Positions 34,914 to 42,896 of a stretch of 64,000 nt of DNA are shown here, piece after piece. The DNA is from Membranihabitans marinus (GTDB lineage Bacteria > Bacteroidota > Bacteroidia > Chitinophagales > Saprospiraceae), in NCBI RefSeq assembly GCF_019802045.1, contig NZ_JAHVHU010000004.1:329633-393632 (forward strand), read 5' to 3'. Within the stretch, counting starts at the first letter, position 1, and each line of letters begins with the position of its first letter. Below the pieces are notes generated by a model. That model did not search any database. It had not been told where the DNA came from and saw only the letters and a list, made by a program, of their open reading frames with translations. A program made the translations under genes and the position numbers.

Positions 34914-35630
34914 ATGGGAAAAGGCAGGCTCAAAATCGCTTTAATCACAGGCGGTTCCAAAGGCATCGGAAAAGCCCTTGGAACAGGATTAGCAAAAGTC
35001 GGATATCAGGTTATTCTGACTGGACGCCATGAAAAAGATCTGAAGAAAACCGTTCAGGAAATTGTCTCGCTGGGATACCAAAAACCAATCTATTATATCC
35101 TGGATATCACCAATTCCGGTCTGATCACACAAACCATCGATGCCATTGCAGCACAGTTTGGCCGTATAGATGTCCTTATTAACAATGCCGGCATACACCG
35201 TAAAGGAACACTGGATCTTTCTGAAAAAGATTTCAGAGAACTTTTGGAAACCAACATCACAGGTCAGTTTTTAGTAGCTCAGGCGGTGGTCCCATTAATG
35301 AAAAGACAACGATCCGGATATATATTCAATGTAGTATCTCGCTCTGCAACAGTAGGTTTTCCAGGTACCGGGGGCTATTGCGCTTCAAAGTGGGGGCTGC
35401 GCGGCCTCAGTGAATCACTGTACCGGGAATTAACCCCGATCGGCATCAAAGTAACCGCTCTTTGTCCCGCCTGGGTGGATACGGATATGGCGAACCGAGC
35501 AGGCAGTCCGTTGGCACCGGAGGACAGGATCCAGACACAAGATCTGTTTCACACCATCGAATGGTTGCTGAATTTATCTGACGGTGCGTGCGTAAAAGAA
35601 GTAGTAATTACGAATCCCCTGAGTTTGTGA
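34914..35630 (+). CDS. Short-chain dehydrogenase/reductase (classical SDR, FabG-like)
   Basis: 238 residues, no signal peptide. All marks of the classical SDR fold are present: TGGSKGIG (residues 12-19) for the cofactor, NNAG (about 89-92), the catalytic Ser in NVVSRSATVGFPGTGG (about 142), YCASK (155-159) as catalytic Tyr/Lys, and PAWVDTDMA. The family includes 3-oxoacyl-ACP reductases and sugar or alcohol dehydrogenases; the C-terminus is short. It is divergent from the heparinase-like gene and could act on a released unsaturated uronate or keto sugar, but fatty-acid reduction is as likely. Confidence 0.88.
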   Translation: MGKGRLKIALITGGSKGIGKALGTGLAKVGYQVILTGRHEKDLKKTVQEIVSLGYQKPIYYILDITNSGLITQTIDAIAAQFGRIDVLINNAGIHRKGTLDLSEKDFRELLETNITGQFLVAQAVVPLMKRQRSGYIFNVVSRSATVGFPGTGGYCASKWGLRGLSESLYRELTPIGIKVTALCPAWVDTDMANRAGSPLAPEDRIQTQDLFHTIEWLLNLSDGACVKEVVITNPLSL

Positions 35631-35646
35631 ATACCCTGGAGTGGGG

Positions 35647-35683
35647 GTGCCCCAAACCTTATGCTAACACTGGTCTGGGGCAC
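35647..35683. repeat. Hairpin downstream of the SDR gene
   Basis: GTGCCCCA (35647-35654) pairs perfectly with TGGGGCAC (35676-35683), and the stem extends inward (ACC/GGT) with one mismatch. It begins 17 nt after the SDR stop, the right place for a terminator, but no T-run follows, so it may be an attenuating or RNA-stabilizing hairpin, or a repeat element. Confidence 0.4.
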
Positions 35684-35718
35684 AGCACCGAAATTCGACA
35701 ATTAGAACGTCTAGTCCA

Positions 35719-35749
35719 GGTGTGGGGCGGATTTTAACCGCCAAACACC
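35719..35749. repeat. Second hairpin in the SDR/isomerase spacer
   Basis: GGTGT (35719-35723) and GGCGG (35726-35730) pair with CCGCC (35738-35742) and ACACC (35745-35749), with loop ATTTTAA. The GGCGGTTAAA-type core recalls the 22-bp element at 7275-7296 and 7740-7761. Probable repetitive extragenic palindrome. Confidence 0.4.
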
Positions 35750-35832
35750 ATAAATCGCAGGAGTGGGCTTATAAAAAGATCGCAATTGGGTAAGAAATTA
35801 CTATATTCCATGTACTATAATAACCGATCATT

Positions 35833-36663
35833 ATGAAAAACACACCGACCAGACGGACATTTCTAAAAACAATGATGACAGCGCCTGCTCTTTCCACTTT
35901 TAGTTTTCAGGTCCTAACTTCTACTTCTGATCACGGTAAGAAGGACTTACCCCATAAATTTAAACTCAGCCTTAACGTATATTCTTTCAACGCCCTGCTC
36001 CAACAAGGGGTAATAGACCTTTTTGACGTACTGGATTTCTGCGCTGAGTATAATTTTGAGGCCATCGATCCGACCGCGTATTACTTTCCAGGTTACCCGG
36101 AAGTACCAGCTGATGAATACATGCGGGAATTCAAGCGAAAGGCATTTCTGCTTGGCCTGGATATCAGCGGGACCGGTGTGCGGAATGACTTTGCCAATCC
36201 GGATGCAGACAGCCGGCGGGATGATATTGAATTAATCCGTCAATGGACGGAGGTCGCCTTCAAGATGGGGATTCCCGCTCTTCGAATATTTCCAGGGCAT
36301 CACGATCACTCCGGATATGCTCGGGAAGAAGTTTTTGAATGGATGGCCAGGGACATCAAAACCTGCTGCAAAACTGGCGAAAAATATGGTGTGATGATCG
36401 CAGTGCAAAACCACAATGGATTTTTAAAAACCGCAGCTGATGTTAACCATCTTTTTACATTGGTTGACTCGGACTGGATGGGATTGAATCTTGATATCGG
36501 CAGCTACCGGCAACATCCCCCCTATCAGGAAATCCAAAAAAATATCCATAAAGCGATTACTTGGCAGATCAAGGAAAATGTATGGATCGAAGATCAAGAA
36601 ACACCCACGGATTTTGAGCGATTGATGCCGATTATCCAAAGATCCGGTTACCGGGGTTACTAA
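35833..36663 (+). CDS. Tat-exported sugar phosphate isomerase/epimerase-like TIM-barrel protein, C-terminus cut by an in-frame TAA
   Basis: 276 residues. The leader has the twin-arginine pattern TRRTFLKTMM and ends about residue 28. The AP-endonuclease-2/xylose-isomerase-like barrel follows (FKLSLNVYSFNALLQ, DVLDFCAEYNFEAIDPTAYY, LDISGTGVRNDFANPD, VAVQNHNGFLK-like strand IAVQNHNGFL, LNLDIGSYRQ, ITWQIKENVWI). The frame ends at GYRGY with TAA at 36661-36663, yet the same frame continues for 25 codons as PLETLGPGDPYEKVPVLLDK to a second TAA at 36739-36741, which is exactly the conserved C-terminal end of the family (GYRGYLPLETLGPGDP). A single T-to-A change in a Leu codon (TTA) explains it. The protein may be nonfunctional, or may still fold with its last helix missing. 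Members with such leaders are thought to act on oxidized (keto) glycosides. Confidence 0.85.
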   Translation: MKNTPTRRTFLKTMMTAPALSTFSFQVLTSTSDHGKKDLPHKFKLSLNVYSFNALLQQGVIDLFDVLDFCAEYNFEAIDPTAYYFPGYPEVPADEYMREFKRKAFLLGLDISGTGVRNDFANPDADSRRDDIELIRQWTEVAFKMGIPALRIFPGHHDHSGYAREEVFEWMARDIKTCCKTGEKYGVMIAVQNHNGFLKTAADVNHLFTLVDSDWMGLNLDIGSYRQHPPYQEIQKNIHKAITWQIKENVWIEDQETPTDFERLMPIIQRSGYRGY

Positions 36664-36970
36664 CCACTTGAGACACTTGGACCGGGAGATCCCTACGAGA
36701 AAGTACCAGTTTTGTTGGATAAAGTGCGGAGAGCAATGTAACTGGTTATTGGGACGCTTGGCTTTAGGACGTTTCACTTTGATTATTATAGCAGGGATTT
36801 CGTTCCAGGCTTTCTAACTTTCAGCTTCCAGCCTCAAACCTCTCGATTCAATCGCATTATTCCTTTTGCGTTCAGCAGACTTATTGTGTAAATAAATCAA
36901 AAATCAATTACTACGGTATGAAATTCGCACATCCTGAATTTCATCGTGTGTGATCAAATTGTGCGTCCAT

Positions 36971-36998
36971 TTTCAACTTTCAATTTTCAATTTTCAAT
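36971..36998 (+). repeat. Four tandem copies of a 7-bp unit (TTTCAAY)
   Basis: TTTCAAC followed by three TTTCAAT units, directly before the stop codon side of the Gfo/Idh/MocA gene. The 261-bp spacer 36742-37002 that contains it holds no gene. It may be simple slippage DNA. Confidence 0.6.
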
Positions 36999-37002
36999 TG
37001 AT

Positions 37003-38352
37003 TCATGGATGGATCCATGCCCCTCTGTACTTCCGTCTCAGTAAACCGGTCGCTTCCGCATCATCTTTTACCACCCGTTGCCCTGCATCATATTCCAACG
37101 CCCGTCCCAGCTCCATGGAGAGGTTTCCCAATATACAACTCGCGGAGGATATATGCCCTTCACGGATATCGGCCACTGGTTTTCTCCCAGCGTCGACCGC
37201 AGCGATAAAGTTCAACATATGTCGTCGTGTTGCGGGGGCCACATGGAGCTCATTATGACTTTCTGTGACATCTTCGGGAAACTCTTCTTTTTCATACAAG
37301 ACATCGCCGTGCACCACTTTCCCTTCGCCCCTGGGCGTAAAATTATATTTATGGACACTGCCCGCCAGAGTTCCTTTTTCACCGTATATCTTAAAACCCC
37401 ATGGGTATTCCGCGTCGACCGAATTGCCCCAACTTCGGTGATTCCAGACACATTTTAGATTCGGGTATTCAAAGGTAGCTGTCTGGGTATCCGGGGTGTT
37501 GGATTTGCCGTCTTTCTGAACTAAGATGCCCCCCGTAGAATAGATTCGCTCCGGCCAGTCCAGGTTCAGCATCCAACGTACGGTATCAAACATATGAACG
37601 CCCATATCACCAATGATTCCGTTGGAATATTCCATAAAGGTCCGCCACCACCCCCGGTGAGGTAATTTATCATACGGGCGGAGGGGTGCAGGACCGGTCC
37701 ACAGATCGTAATCCAAAAAGTCAGGAACAGGCGTCACTGATGGGTTGCCGTTTGCTCTCATGTGGTAATAGCAAAACATCTCTACATAAGCCACCTTCCC
37801 GAGAAGCCCGGCATCAACAACCTTTTCTTTCGCTTCTATAAGATGAGGTGTACTTCTTCGTTGCGTGCCAACCTGAACGATTCTGTTGTATTTTCGGGCT
37901 GCAGCCAGCATCGATTCACTTTCGATAACATCCACACCAGTAGGTTTTTGGACGTACACATGGGCTCCGGCCTTCACCGCATCAATCATTGTCAGCGCAT
38001 GCCAATGATCCGGTGTCCCAATTAATACTAGATCAAATTCATGGTTGGCCAGCATGTTCCGGTAATCCCTATAAGTCTGAGGTAGTTTGGAAGGCTGTAT
38101 CCGGCTATTCACCAATTCCACCGCTTCAGCTAAATGATGCTGATCCACATCACACAAAGCCACGACCTCTACCGGAGCTACTTGCATCAATCGGGCGAGG
38201 TCACTTTTACCATACCAGCCGCAGCCGATCAAACCAACCCGCCAGTTTTTCTCTCTGTGAAAGAGGTCCAGCCCATAATCACCCATAGTTGCTAATGCCA
38301 AAGTTGCAGAGCTGTTTTTCAGGAAGTGTCGGCGATTGATGTTGAAGTGCAT
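37003..38352 (-). CDS. Tat-exported Gfo/Idh/MocA-family oxidoreductase
   Basis: 449 residues. The leader NINRRHFLKNSSATLALATM is of the Tat type (RRxFLK). The NAD(P)-binding loop is GLIGCGWYG (about residues 39-47). The usual EKP motif reads QKP (YVQKPTG, about 139). Later parts (GIIGDMGVHMFDTVRWML, FEYPNLKCVWNHRSWG) are those of exported Bacteroidota members, some of which oxidize glycosides to 3-keto-glycosides. It converges with the isomerase-like gene (stops 340 bp apart), and both carry Tat-like leaders, which suggests a shared periplasmic keto-sugar pathway. That functional link is inference. Confidence 0.9.
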   Translation of the reverse strand: MHFNINRRHFLKNSSATLALATMGDYGLDLFHREKNWRVGLIGCGWYGKSDLARLMQVAPVEVVALCDVDQHHLAEAVELVNSRIQPSKLPQTYRDYRNMLANHEFDLVLIGTPDHWHALTMIDAVKAGAHVYVQKPTGVDVIESESMLAAARKYNRIVQVGTQRRSTPHLIEAKEKVVDAGLLGKVAYVEMFCYYHMRANGNPSVTPVPDFLDYDLWTGPAPLRPYDKLPHRGWWRTFMEYSNGIIGDMGVHMFDTVRWMLNLDWPERIYSTGGILVQKDGKSNTPDTQTATFEYPNLKCVWNHRSWGNSVDAEYPWGFKIYGEKGTLAGSVHKYNFTPRGEGKVVHGDVLYEKEEFPEDVTESHNELHVAPATRRHMLNFIAAVDAGRKPVADIREGHISSASCILGNLSMELGRALEYDAGQRVVKDDAEATGLLRRKYRGAWIHP

Positions 38353-38777
38353 GGTACTTTTGAAGGTAAGATAAATAATTTTGGTTAACCCGCTTTATTC
38401 ACCACGTCATTCTTTGATGATGGTCTGGCTACAGAGGGAGGCTAACCTGACAGCCTTTTGTTCATAAATTACCTGTGAAAAGAAAGGTTGGAGTTATTAT
38501 CCAAATACTTAGCCGCCTGTCAACCTTCGGGCGAGGGCAACCTAAGCACTGACAAGACTTTATGAACATCCAAATTAAATAGTATAAAGAAACAAACTGA
38601 CATATTTATCAAAAACCATCTTCAACCAGACGCTTCAGTTTTTAAACACGCTGTAAATCCCATTTTAGCACGATAAACATGCCCCAATGTTAAACCACCT
38701 GGTTAAAAAGGCGATAAGCACATACGTCGTTCACTTACATCATCCCCTCTACCGTAACCTCAACCTTAATACTCGCC
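38353..38777. other. 425-bp spacer without a gene
   Basis: No protein-coding signal was seen. At its gene-proximal end (38383-38409) it carries an inverted end fragment of the interspersed element found at 8091-8195 and 43307-43410. A C-rich, purine-poor tract (38740-38775) leads into the next gene's stop. The promoter of the Gfo/Idh/MocA gene must lie near 38355-38420 but is not obvious. Confidence 0.5.
38383..38409 (-). repeat. Interspersed element, copy C (end fragment, inverted)
   Basis: On the minus strand TGACGTGGTGAATAAAGCGG continues into GTTAACC, matching 8168-8194 (TGACATGGTGAATAAAGCGG) and 43383-43408. Only this terminal part is kept. Its position directly upstream of a gene start suggests that it may contribute promoter sequence or be an insertion scar. 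Confidence 0.65.
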
Positions 38778-39371
38778 TCACCCCTTTTCTTCTTCCTGCA
38801 TCAGCCAATACAACCCTTTTACCCCAATACGAATATCATCCAATTTAAATAACACCAATATTTTCTCTAGATAAGCCAGCGCGCCCCACCCTACGGCAAG
38901 ATAATAGAACCACTCGTAGAAGCCAAAAACGAACAATACAAAGAAAAATACACCCTGAAGGTAACCGGCTATAACCGCACCATACAGATGCAATCCAGGT
39001 ATCTTACCAAACCGGGAAAACCCTACAACATAACTCAACACGAAGACAGCTAGAAATATATAAAGCAACCACGCATGCGGTTCAATCTCTGTCCATTTGA
39101 ATATAAACAACCCCAATAACGCCATGGCAAACGTAAACACGTCTGCGAGATTGTCAAGTGCGGCTCCGAAATTGGTTTGCAATTTCCAGATCCGGGCAAT
39201 ATTTCCATCCAGGATATCCGAAACCAAACTAATACAAATGAGAATTACAAATTCTTCTTCCCGGCCGGTCAGCGCCATGAATAAGATCACCGGAAAAACC
39301 AATAGTCGATATAAGCTCAGGAGGTTGGGTACATTGAGTACATTTTCACCGCGGACGTATATTTTCTTCAT
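38778..39371 (-). CDS. CDP-alcohol phosphatidyltransferase family membrane protein
   Basis: 197 residues with about five to six membrane helices. The catalytic signature DGx2ARx8Gx3Dx3D is intact: Asp55-Gly56, Ala59-Arg60, Gly69, Asp73 and Asp77 (SDILDGNIARIWKLQTNFGA then ALDNLAD). The enzyme joins a CDP-activated lipid to an alcohol in the inner membrane. It resembles PgsA but the acceptor cannot be read. It ends the lipid cluster that starts at 42896, 50 bp after the SDR gene, so it very likely uses the CDP-lipid made by the CdsA homolog encoded upstream. Confidence 0.88.
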   Translation of the reverse strand: MKKIYVRGENVLNVPNLLSLYRLLVFPVILFMALTGREEEFVILICISLVSDILDGNIARIWKLQTNFGAALDNLADVFTFAMALLGLFIFKWTEIEPHAWLLYIFLAVFVLSYVVGFSRFGKIPGLHLYGAVIAGYLQGVFFFVLFVFGFYEWFYYLAVGWGALAYLEKILVLFKLDDIRIGVKGLYWLMQEEEKG

Positions 39372-39421
39372 GAGATTTTACAGCTTCTTAAATAGCATTC
39401 ACAATTCCTAATTAACCGAAG

Positions 39422-40525
39422 TCATTGTTGACTTTTTACCGCACTTTTCTCCGTGATGTTATCCAGATAATAGGCTAGCATGGCAAAAACACTGGATTCG
39501 TTGACTTCGCGGTGAAGCGGAGAAATCACCTTATCCCGTTGTCGTGTGTCAAAGTCAATATCAGTATCGATGTAATTTCCGGTAAAGGCCATCCCGGCCA
39601 ATACCATTCTTTCCAACTCATTCATATCTTCTTTTTGAATGTCTTTCTCTGGAACAAGTTCCACTGACGTCAAATCACTTATACTTCGAATAATCTGTCG
39701 ATTGGACATCGGATGATTGGCCACAAAATTCATAATTACAGGGACCTCATCCGTAGCTACTACCTCCATCAGATCAGCAATCACGGTGTCAATAGAGATT
39801 AAATTCTGCGTTGCATCGGGATCTGCATGAATCCGTATTTTCTGATTGGGGTACTGCTGTGCCAAAGCATGGACACGTTTTGCAAAATCGAATATGCCAT
39901 AACTGGTTCTGGTTACACCTGACCGACTATTACCGACTACTTGAGATAAGCGAATGACGTGGGCATTAATGGGATATTCTGCCATAAACTCCTGCAGCGC
40001 ATTCTCAGCAAGACGTTTGGATTGTTCATAATAATTTCTAAATTGAGAAATATCTGCTTCCGGGTAGAATTTTTCCTCAAAGACATCTGAATACACTCCA
40101 CAAGAATAGGCGGTACTTATAAAGAAGAATCGACCTTTCTCAGAAGCATATTTTTGAAATATATTCAATGCATTTTTGAGCCCGTTGATATTGGTATCAA
40201 ATATCTCTTCTTTCGACCGAAAATCAAATTTTAGACTGGCAGCAAAATGATAGTAGTCTAAATGGCCTTCAAAAATAGATGCAATAGTTTCTTCACTGAG
40301 CGAAAAGTTGGGAGCAAGAAGCGTATAGTCAATGACGGTCAGCGTTCCCGAATCTTGAACAGGATCCAACGTGGTGTCTTCCAAGGCTTCCTGCATTCGA
40401 TCCACAGCAGAAGCTTCACTGCTTCCTCGGACCAACGCAACTACATGATAGTCTTGTGACAATAATTTGTGTACAAAATGTGAGGCAACAAAACTATTGG
40501 CACCGGCGATTATGACTTTTTTCAT
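39422..40525 (-). CDS. Extended SDR, thioester-reductase/NAD_binding_4-like
   Basis: 367 residues, soluble. The N-terminus (KKVIIAGANSFVASHFVHKL) is that of an extended SDR, followed by DYYHFAASLKFDFRSKEEIF, FFISTAYSCGVYSDVFEEKF and the active-site YYEQSK, typical of fatty-acyl-CoA/thioester reductase-like members. The glycine-rich loop is degenerate: the canonical GATGFLGS reads GANSFVAS, with two of three glycines replaced, so cofactor binding may be weakened or altered. It sits between the kinase-like and the CDP-alcohol transferase genes of the lipid cluster (117 and 50 bp gaps). A role in lipid head or tail reduction is possible but not shown. Confidence 0.75.
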   Translation of the reverse strand: MKKVIIAGANSFVASHFVHKLLSQDYHVVALVRGSSEASAVDRMQEALEDTTLDPVQDSGTLTVIDYTLLAPNFSLSEETIASIFEGHLDYYHFAASLKFDFRSKEEIFDTNINGLKNALNIFQKYASEKGRFFFISTAYSCGVYSDVFEEKFYPEADISQFRNYYEQSKRLAENALQEFMAEYPINAHVIRLSQVVGNSRSGVTRTSYGIFDFAKRVHALAQQYPNQKIRIHADPDATQNLISIDTVIADLMEVVATDEVPVIMNFVANHPMSNRQIIRSISDLTSVELVPEKDIQKEDMNELERMVLAGMAFTGNYIDTDIDFDTRQRDKVISPLHREVNESSVFAMLAYYLDNITEKSAVKSQQ

Positions 40526-40642
40526 AGAAGGTTTTACTTTTTAGATGCACATTCATGCGCTCGACCGAGCACTGAATATCTTTTGCAGTATATTTAATTC
40601 CATTTTACTATTATTGTTCATTTCATTATAATATTTGCGGTA

Positions 40643-41317
40643 TTAAATCAAGATCCAGACCGTCAGTTGAACGCTCAATGGAATGGTCAAGTTATCAGAA
40701 CCTCGCCAACTCAACAATTCAGCTAATGTACTTACAATTGCGATATTTATGGACATCAATACCATTTTATTCAAAGTCCATTCGCTCCACCAATTCAATA
40801 TGATGAGACTCAAAATGGCGCTGGCACACAGGAATGCAAATGAACCCACCACTGTTTTCTTGGTAGGAATCCCGGGCAATGAAAGTGTTCTGTTGTACTT
40901 TTTCACAGACATTCCTGCTAATGCAGCGACAGGATCACAAATTGCTAAAATGGTTATAGGTAAAATATACATCACAGGATCTCCACTGAAAGTATATCCA
41001 AGAAAAGTAAAATATATGGCGAGGGGCAACAGGTAACTGCCATACGAATTTCGTGCTATATCATGTATCGAATTCAATTGACGGATCCGTTGGGAAGACC
41101 ACAAAACCACGAAAAATAAAGCTGCAAGAAAAAACACGTACCAATGGCTGGAAAACAAGAACGGGAAAGGCAACGTGGCTAAGGTGGCTAAAACGTGAGC
41201 TATTTTCCGGCTATATTCACCCTTTATTTTGAACCACCTGTAATTAACCTCATTGAAAATAAGCAGCAAGCTAATTCCAAAGAGATACCCCAAAGAAATC
41301 AACAGTACGTTATCCAT
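40643..41317 (-). CDS. Dolichol/phytol/diacylglycerol-kinase-like (SEC59/VTE5/DGK1) membrane protein
   Basis: 224 residues from the ATG at 41317; an upstream TTG at 41344 would add nine residues and overlap the previous gene, so I reject it. Six to seven membrane helices. GEYSRKIAHVLATLATL, AICDPVAALAGMSVKKYN, KKTVVGSFAFLCASAIL and AELLSWRGSDNLTIPL are the conserved elements of the CTP-dependent lipid-alcohol kinase family (dolichol kinase, phytol kinase, yeast diacylglycerol kinase). It starts 11 bp after the CdsA stop. Likely reaction: CTP-dependent phosphorylation of diacylglycerol or an isoprenoid alcohol, feeding CdsA. Confidence 0.82.
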   Translation of the reverse strand: MDNVLLISLGYLFGISLLLIFNEVNYRWFKIKGEYSRKIAHVLATLATLPFPFLFSSHWYVFFLAALFFVVLWSSQRIRQLNSIHDIARNSYGSYLLPLAIYFTFLGYTFSGDPVMYILPITILAICDPVAALAGMSVKKYNRTLSLPGIPTKKTVVGSFAFLCASAILSLIILNWWSEWTLNKMVLMSINIAIVSTLAELLSWRGSDNLTIPLSVQLTVWILI

Positions 41318-41328
41318 CCGGCTAATTA

Positions 41329-42099
41329 TTAGTTCGATCCACAAATATCAATAAAAAATGTAAAATAAATGACCACCCATGCTCCGCCAGCAATAAGACT
41401 GTCAAATCGATCCAGGAAACCACCATGGCCGGGAATAATTTGACTATAATCTTTGACTTTGTATTTCCGTTTGTACAGCGATGCCATCGCGTCACCTAAA
41501 AACGCAAACAGGATAATTCCAGTGGTTAATAGGAGGCGCTCTTGCAGGGATGCATCATACAGTCCTGCCAAAAATAAACTACTAACTAGTGCGATAAGTG
41601 CGCCACCCACTATTCCACCAACTGTTTTATTGGGACTGATGGTGGGAAGTATGGGTTTTCGACCCCACAATTGGCCGGAGATCTGACTAAAACTATCGAA
41701 AATGGAAACGATCAAAAACCCGTAGAGAATTAAATTTTGTTTCAGAAAGCCGAATAGAATAAAGCCCACGGACAGCAGAAGAAATACAAGCATGGATGCA
41801 AAGAAAAATCCAGTTAATTGACGGCCCGATTTCCCATACAATCGGGCTAATTCAATCGATCCTATGCCGATAATCACAATACTCCAAAACTGAAAAAGAA
41901 CAGGCCAGAATGAAATACTAAAAAAAAGTATATGGATGATCAGAAAGTAAGTACCAAACTTGATATAACTTTTTCGAGCGATTTCACGGGATTTTTTTCG
42001 ATTGATGACATAAAATCCTACAGCACCGAGAATAAAATAGCCCAGGATAACCAGGTAAATCGTCCAGATCAACGGGGTGATATATACTTCTTGTCCCAT
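41329..42099 (-). CDS. cdsA: Phosphatidate cytidylyltransferase (CdsA family)
   Basis: 256 residues, about seven membrane helices. The CdsA signature is complete near the C-terminus (about residues 210-237): SLYKRKYKVKDYSQIIPGHG followed by GFLDRFDS. SPNKTVGGIVGG in the loop before also fits. The enzyme makes CDP-diacylglycerol from phosphatidate and CTP. Its ATG overlaps the TGA of the TSUP gene by one base (TGATG), so translation is coupled. Because the genome surely needs a housekeeping CdsA, this one may be either that gene or a specialized paralog of the cluster. The gene symbol marks the family. Confidence 0.88.
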   Translation of the reverse strand: MGQEVYITPLIWTIYLVILGYFILGAVGFYVINRKKSREIARKSYIKFGTYFLIIHILFFSISFWPVLFQFWSIVIIGIGSIELARLYGKSGRQLTGFFFASMLVFLLLSVGFILFGFLKQNLILYGFLIVSIFDSFSQISGQLWGRKPILPTISPNKTVGGIVGGALIALVSSLFLAGLYDASLQERLLLTTGIILFAFLGDAMASLYKRKYKVKDYSQIIPGHGGFLDRFDSLIAGGAWVVIYFTFFIDICGSN

Positions 42100-42896
42100 C
42101 AGCTCCAGATCATAACTATTCCCAACAAAGCCATTATGACCGCAAATATATATCGCACATTCCCTTCTGATTTTACAGTATCCATTTTAGACAGTAAAAG
42201 AGGACCAATGCTGGCTCCGATCGCAGAACCTGCCGTGAGAAAGATCACGAGCGTCAGGTCAATTTTCCCCACTAAAAAGTGAGAGCCAATGGCAAAAATA
42301 GTATTTGACGCTACGATAAGCAGCGATGTTCCCACTACAATCTTGATGGAAGCTTTTAAAGAAAACAAACCTGCTAACAATGGAGCAGCTCCACTGGTGC
42401 CGAAAGCACCGGTTATGGTGCCCGCAGAGAATCCAAAAAACGAGCTTTTGATTATAGTTTTCCTGGTAAATGGAGCTGTTTTTCCTGTAATGTTCTTGGT
42501 CAACAAATCCATACTTTGGGTATTGAAAAAAATATAGATTCCCATGCATATCGAATAAATTCCAAAAACATTTTGCAGACCGTCATCACTAAATTGGTTC
42601 GCCAATGCGACTCCCGCAAATGCTCCAAATAACCCGGCTGCAGCAAACATCAAGCCCACCCGGACATTCACATTACCTTTTTTATAGTGAACAAATGAAC
42701 CTATCAAACCCACAGGAAGTGTGGCGACCAGGGATGTAATCACCGCCGTATGTGTCGGGACACCGATAATAAGCACCAAGACCGGAAGAAAAACAAACCC
42801 GCCTCCCCCACCGACCAGTGTTCCCAGTAAGCCCACGATTAATCCGATAACCGGAAGAATATAGTATATGGGTTCAATGGGTGAGTAAAAGATCAT
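42099..42896 (-). CDS. TSUP-family permease (TauE/SafE-like)
   Basis: 265 residues and eight membrane helices. GLLGTLVGGGGGFVFLPVLV near the N-terminus and the second half repeat GAFGTSGAAPLLAGLFSLKA are the duplicated motifs of the TauE/SafE sulfite-exporter family, which move sulfonates, sulfite or other small organic anions. It is the first gene of the cluster that continues with cdsA and is translationally coupled to it. Why an anion permease should be coupled to phospholipid genes is not clear; a sulfur-bearing lipid head group is one speculative link. Confidence 0.88.
   Translation of the reverse strand: MIFYSPIEPIYYILPVIGLIVGLLGTLVGGGGGFVFLPVLVLIIGVPTHTAVITSLVATLPVGLIGSFVHYKKGNVNVRVGLMFAAAGLFGAFAGVALANQFSDDGLQNVFGIYSICMGIYIFFNTQSMDLLTKNITGKTAPFTRKTIIKSSFFGFSAGTITGAFGTSGAAPLLAGLFSLKASIKIVVGTSLLIVASNTIFAIGSHFLVGKIDLTLVIFLTAGSAIGASIGPLLLSKMDTVKSEGNVRYIFAVIMALLGIVMIWS

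Noticed and set aside
36971..36998. The 7-bp tandem repeat as a CRISPR-like array
   Set aside because: There are no spacers between units and the unit is far too short; it is a simple tandem repeat.
41318..41344. Upstream TTG start for the kinase-like gene, overlapping cdsA
   Set aside because: The internal ATG at 41317 is directly followed by the first membrane helix and gives a normal 11-bp gap to cdsA.
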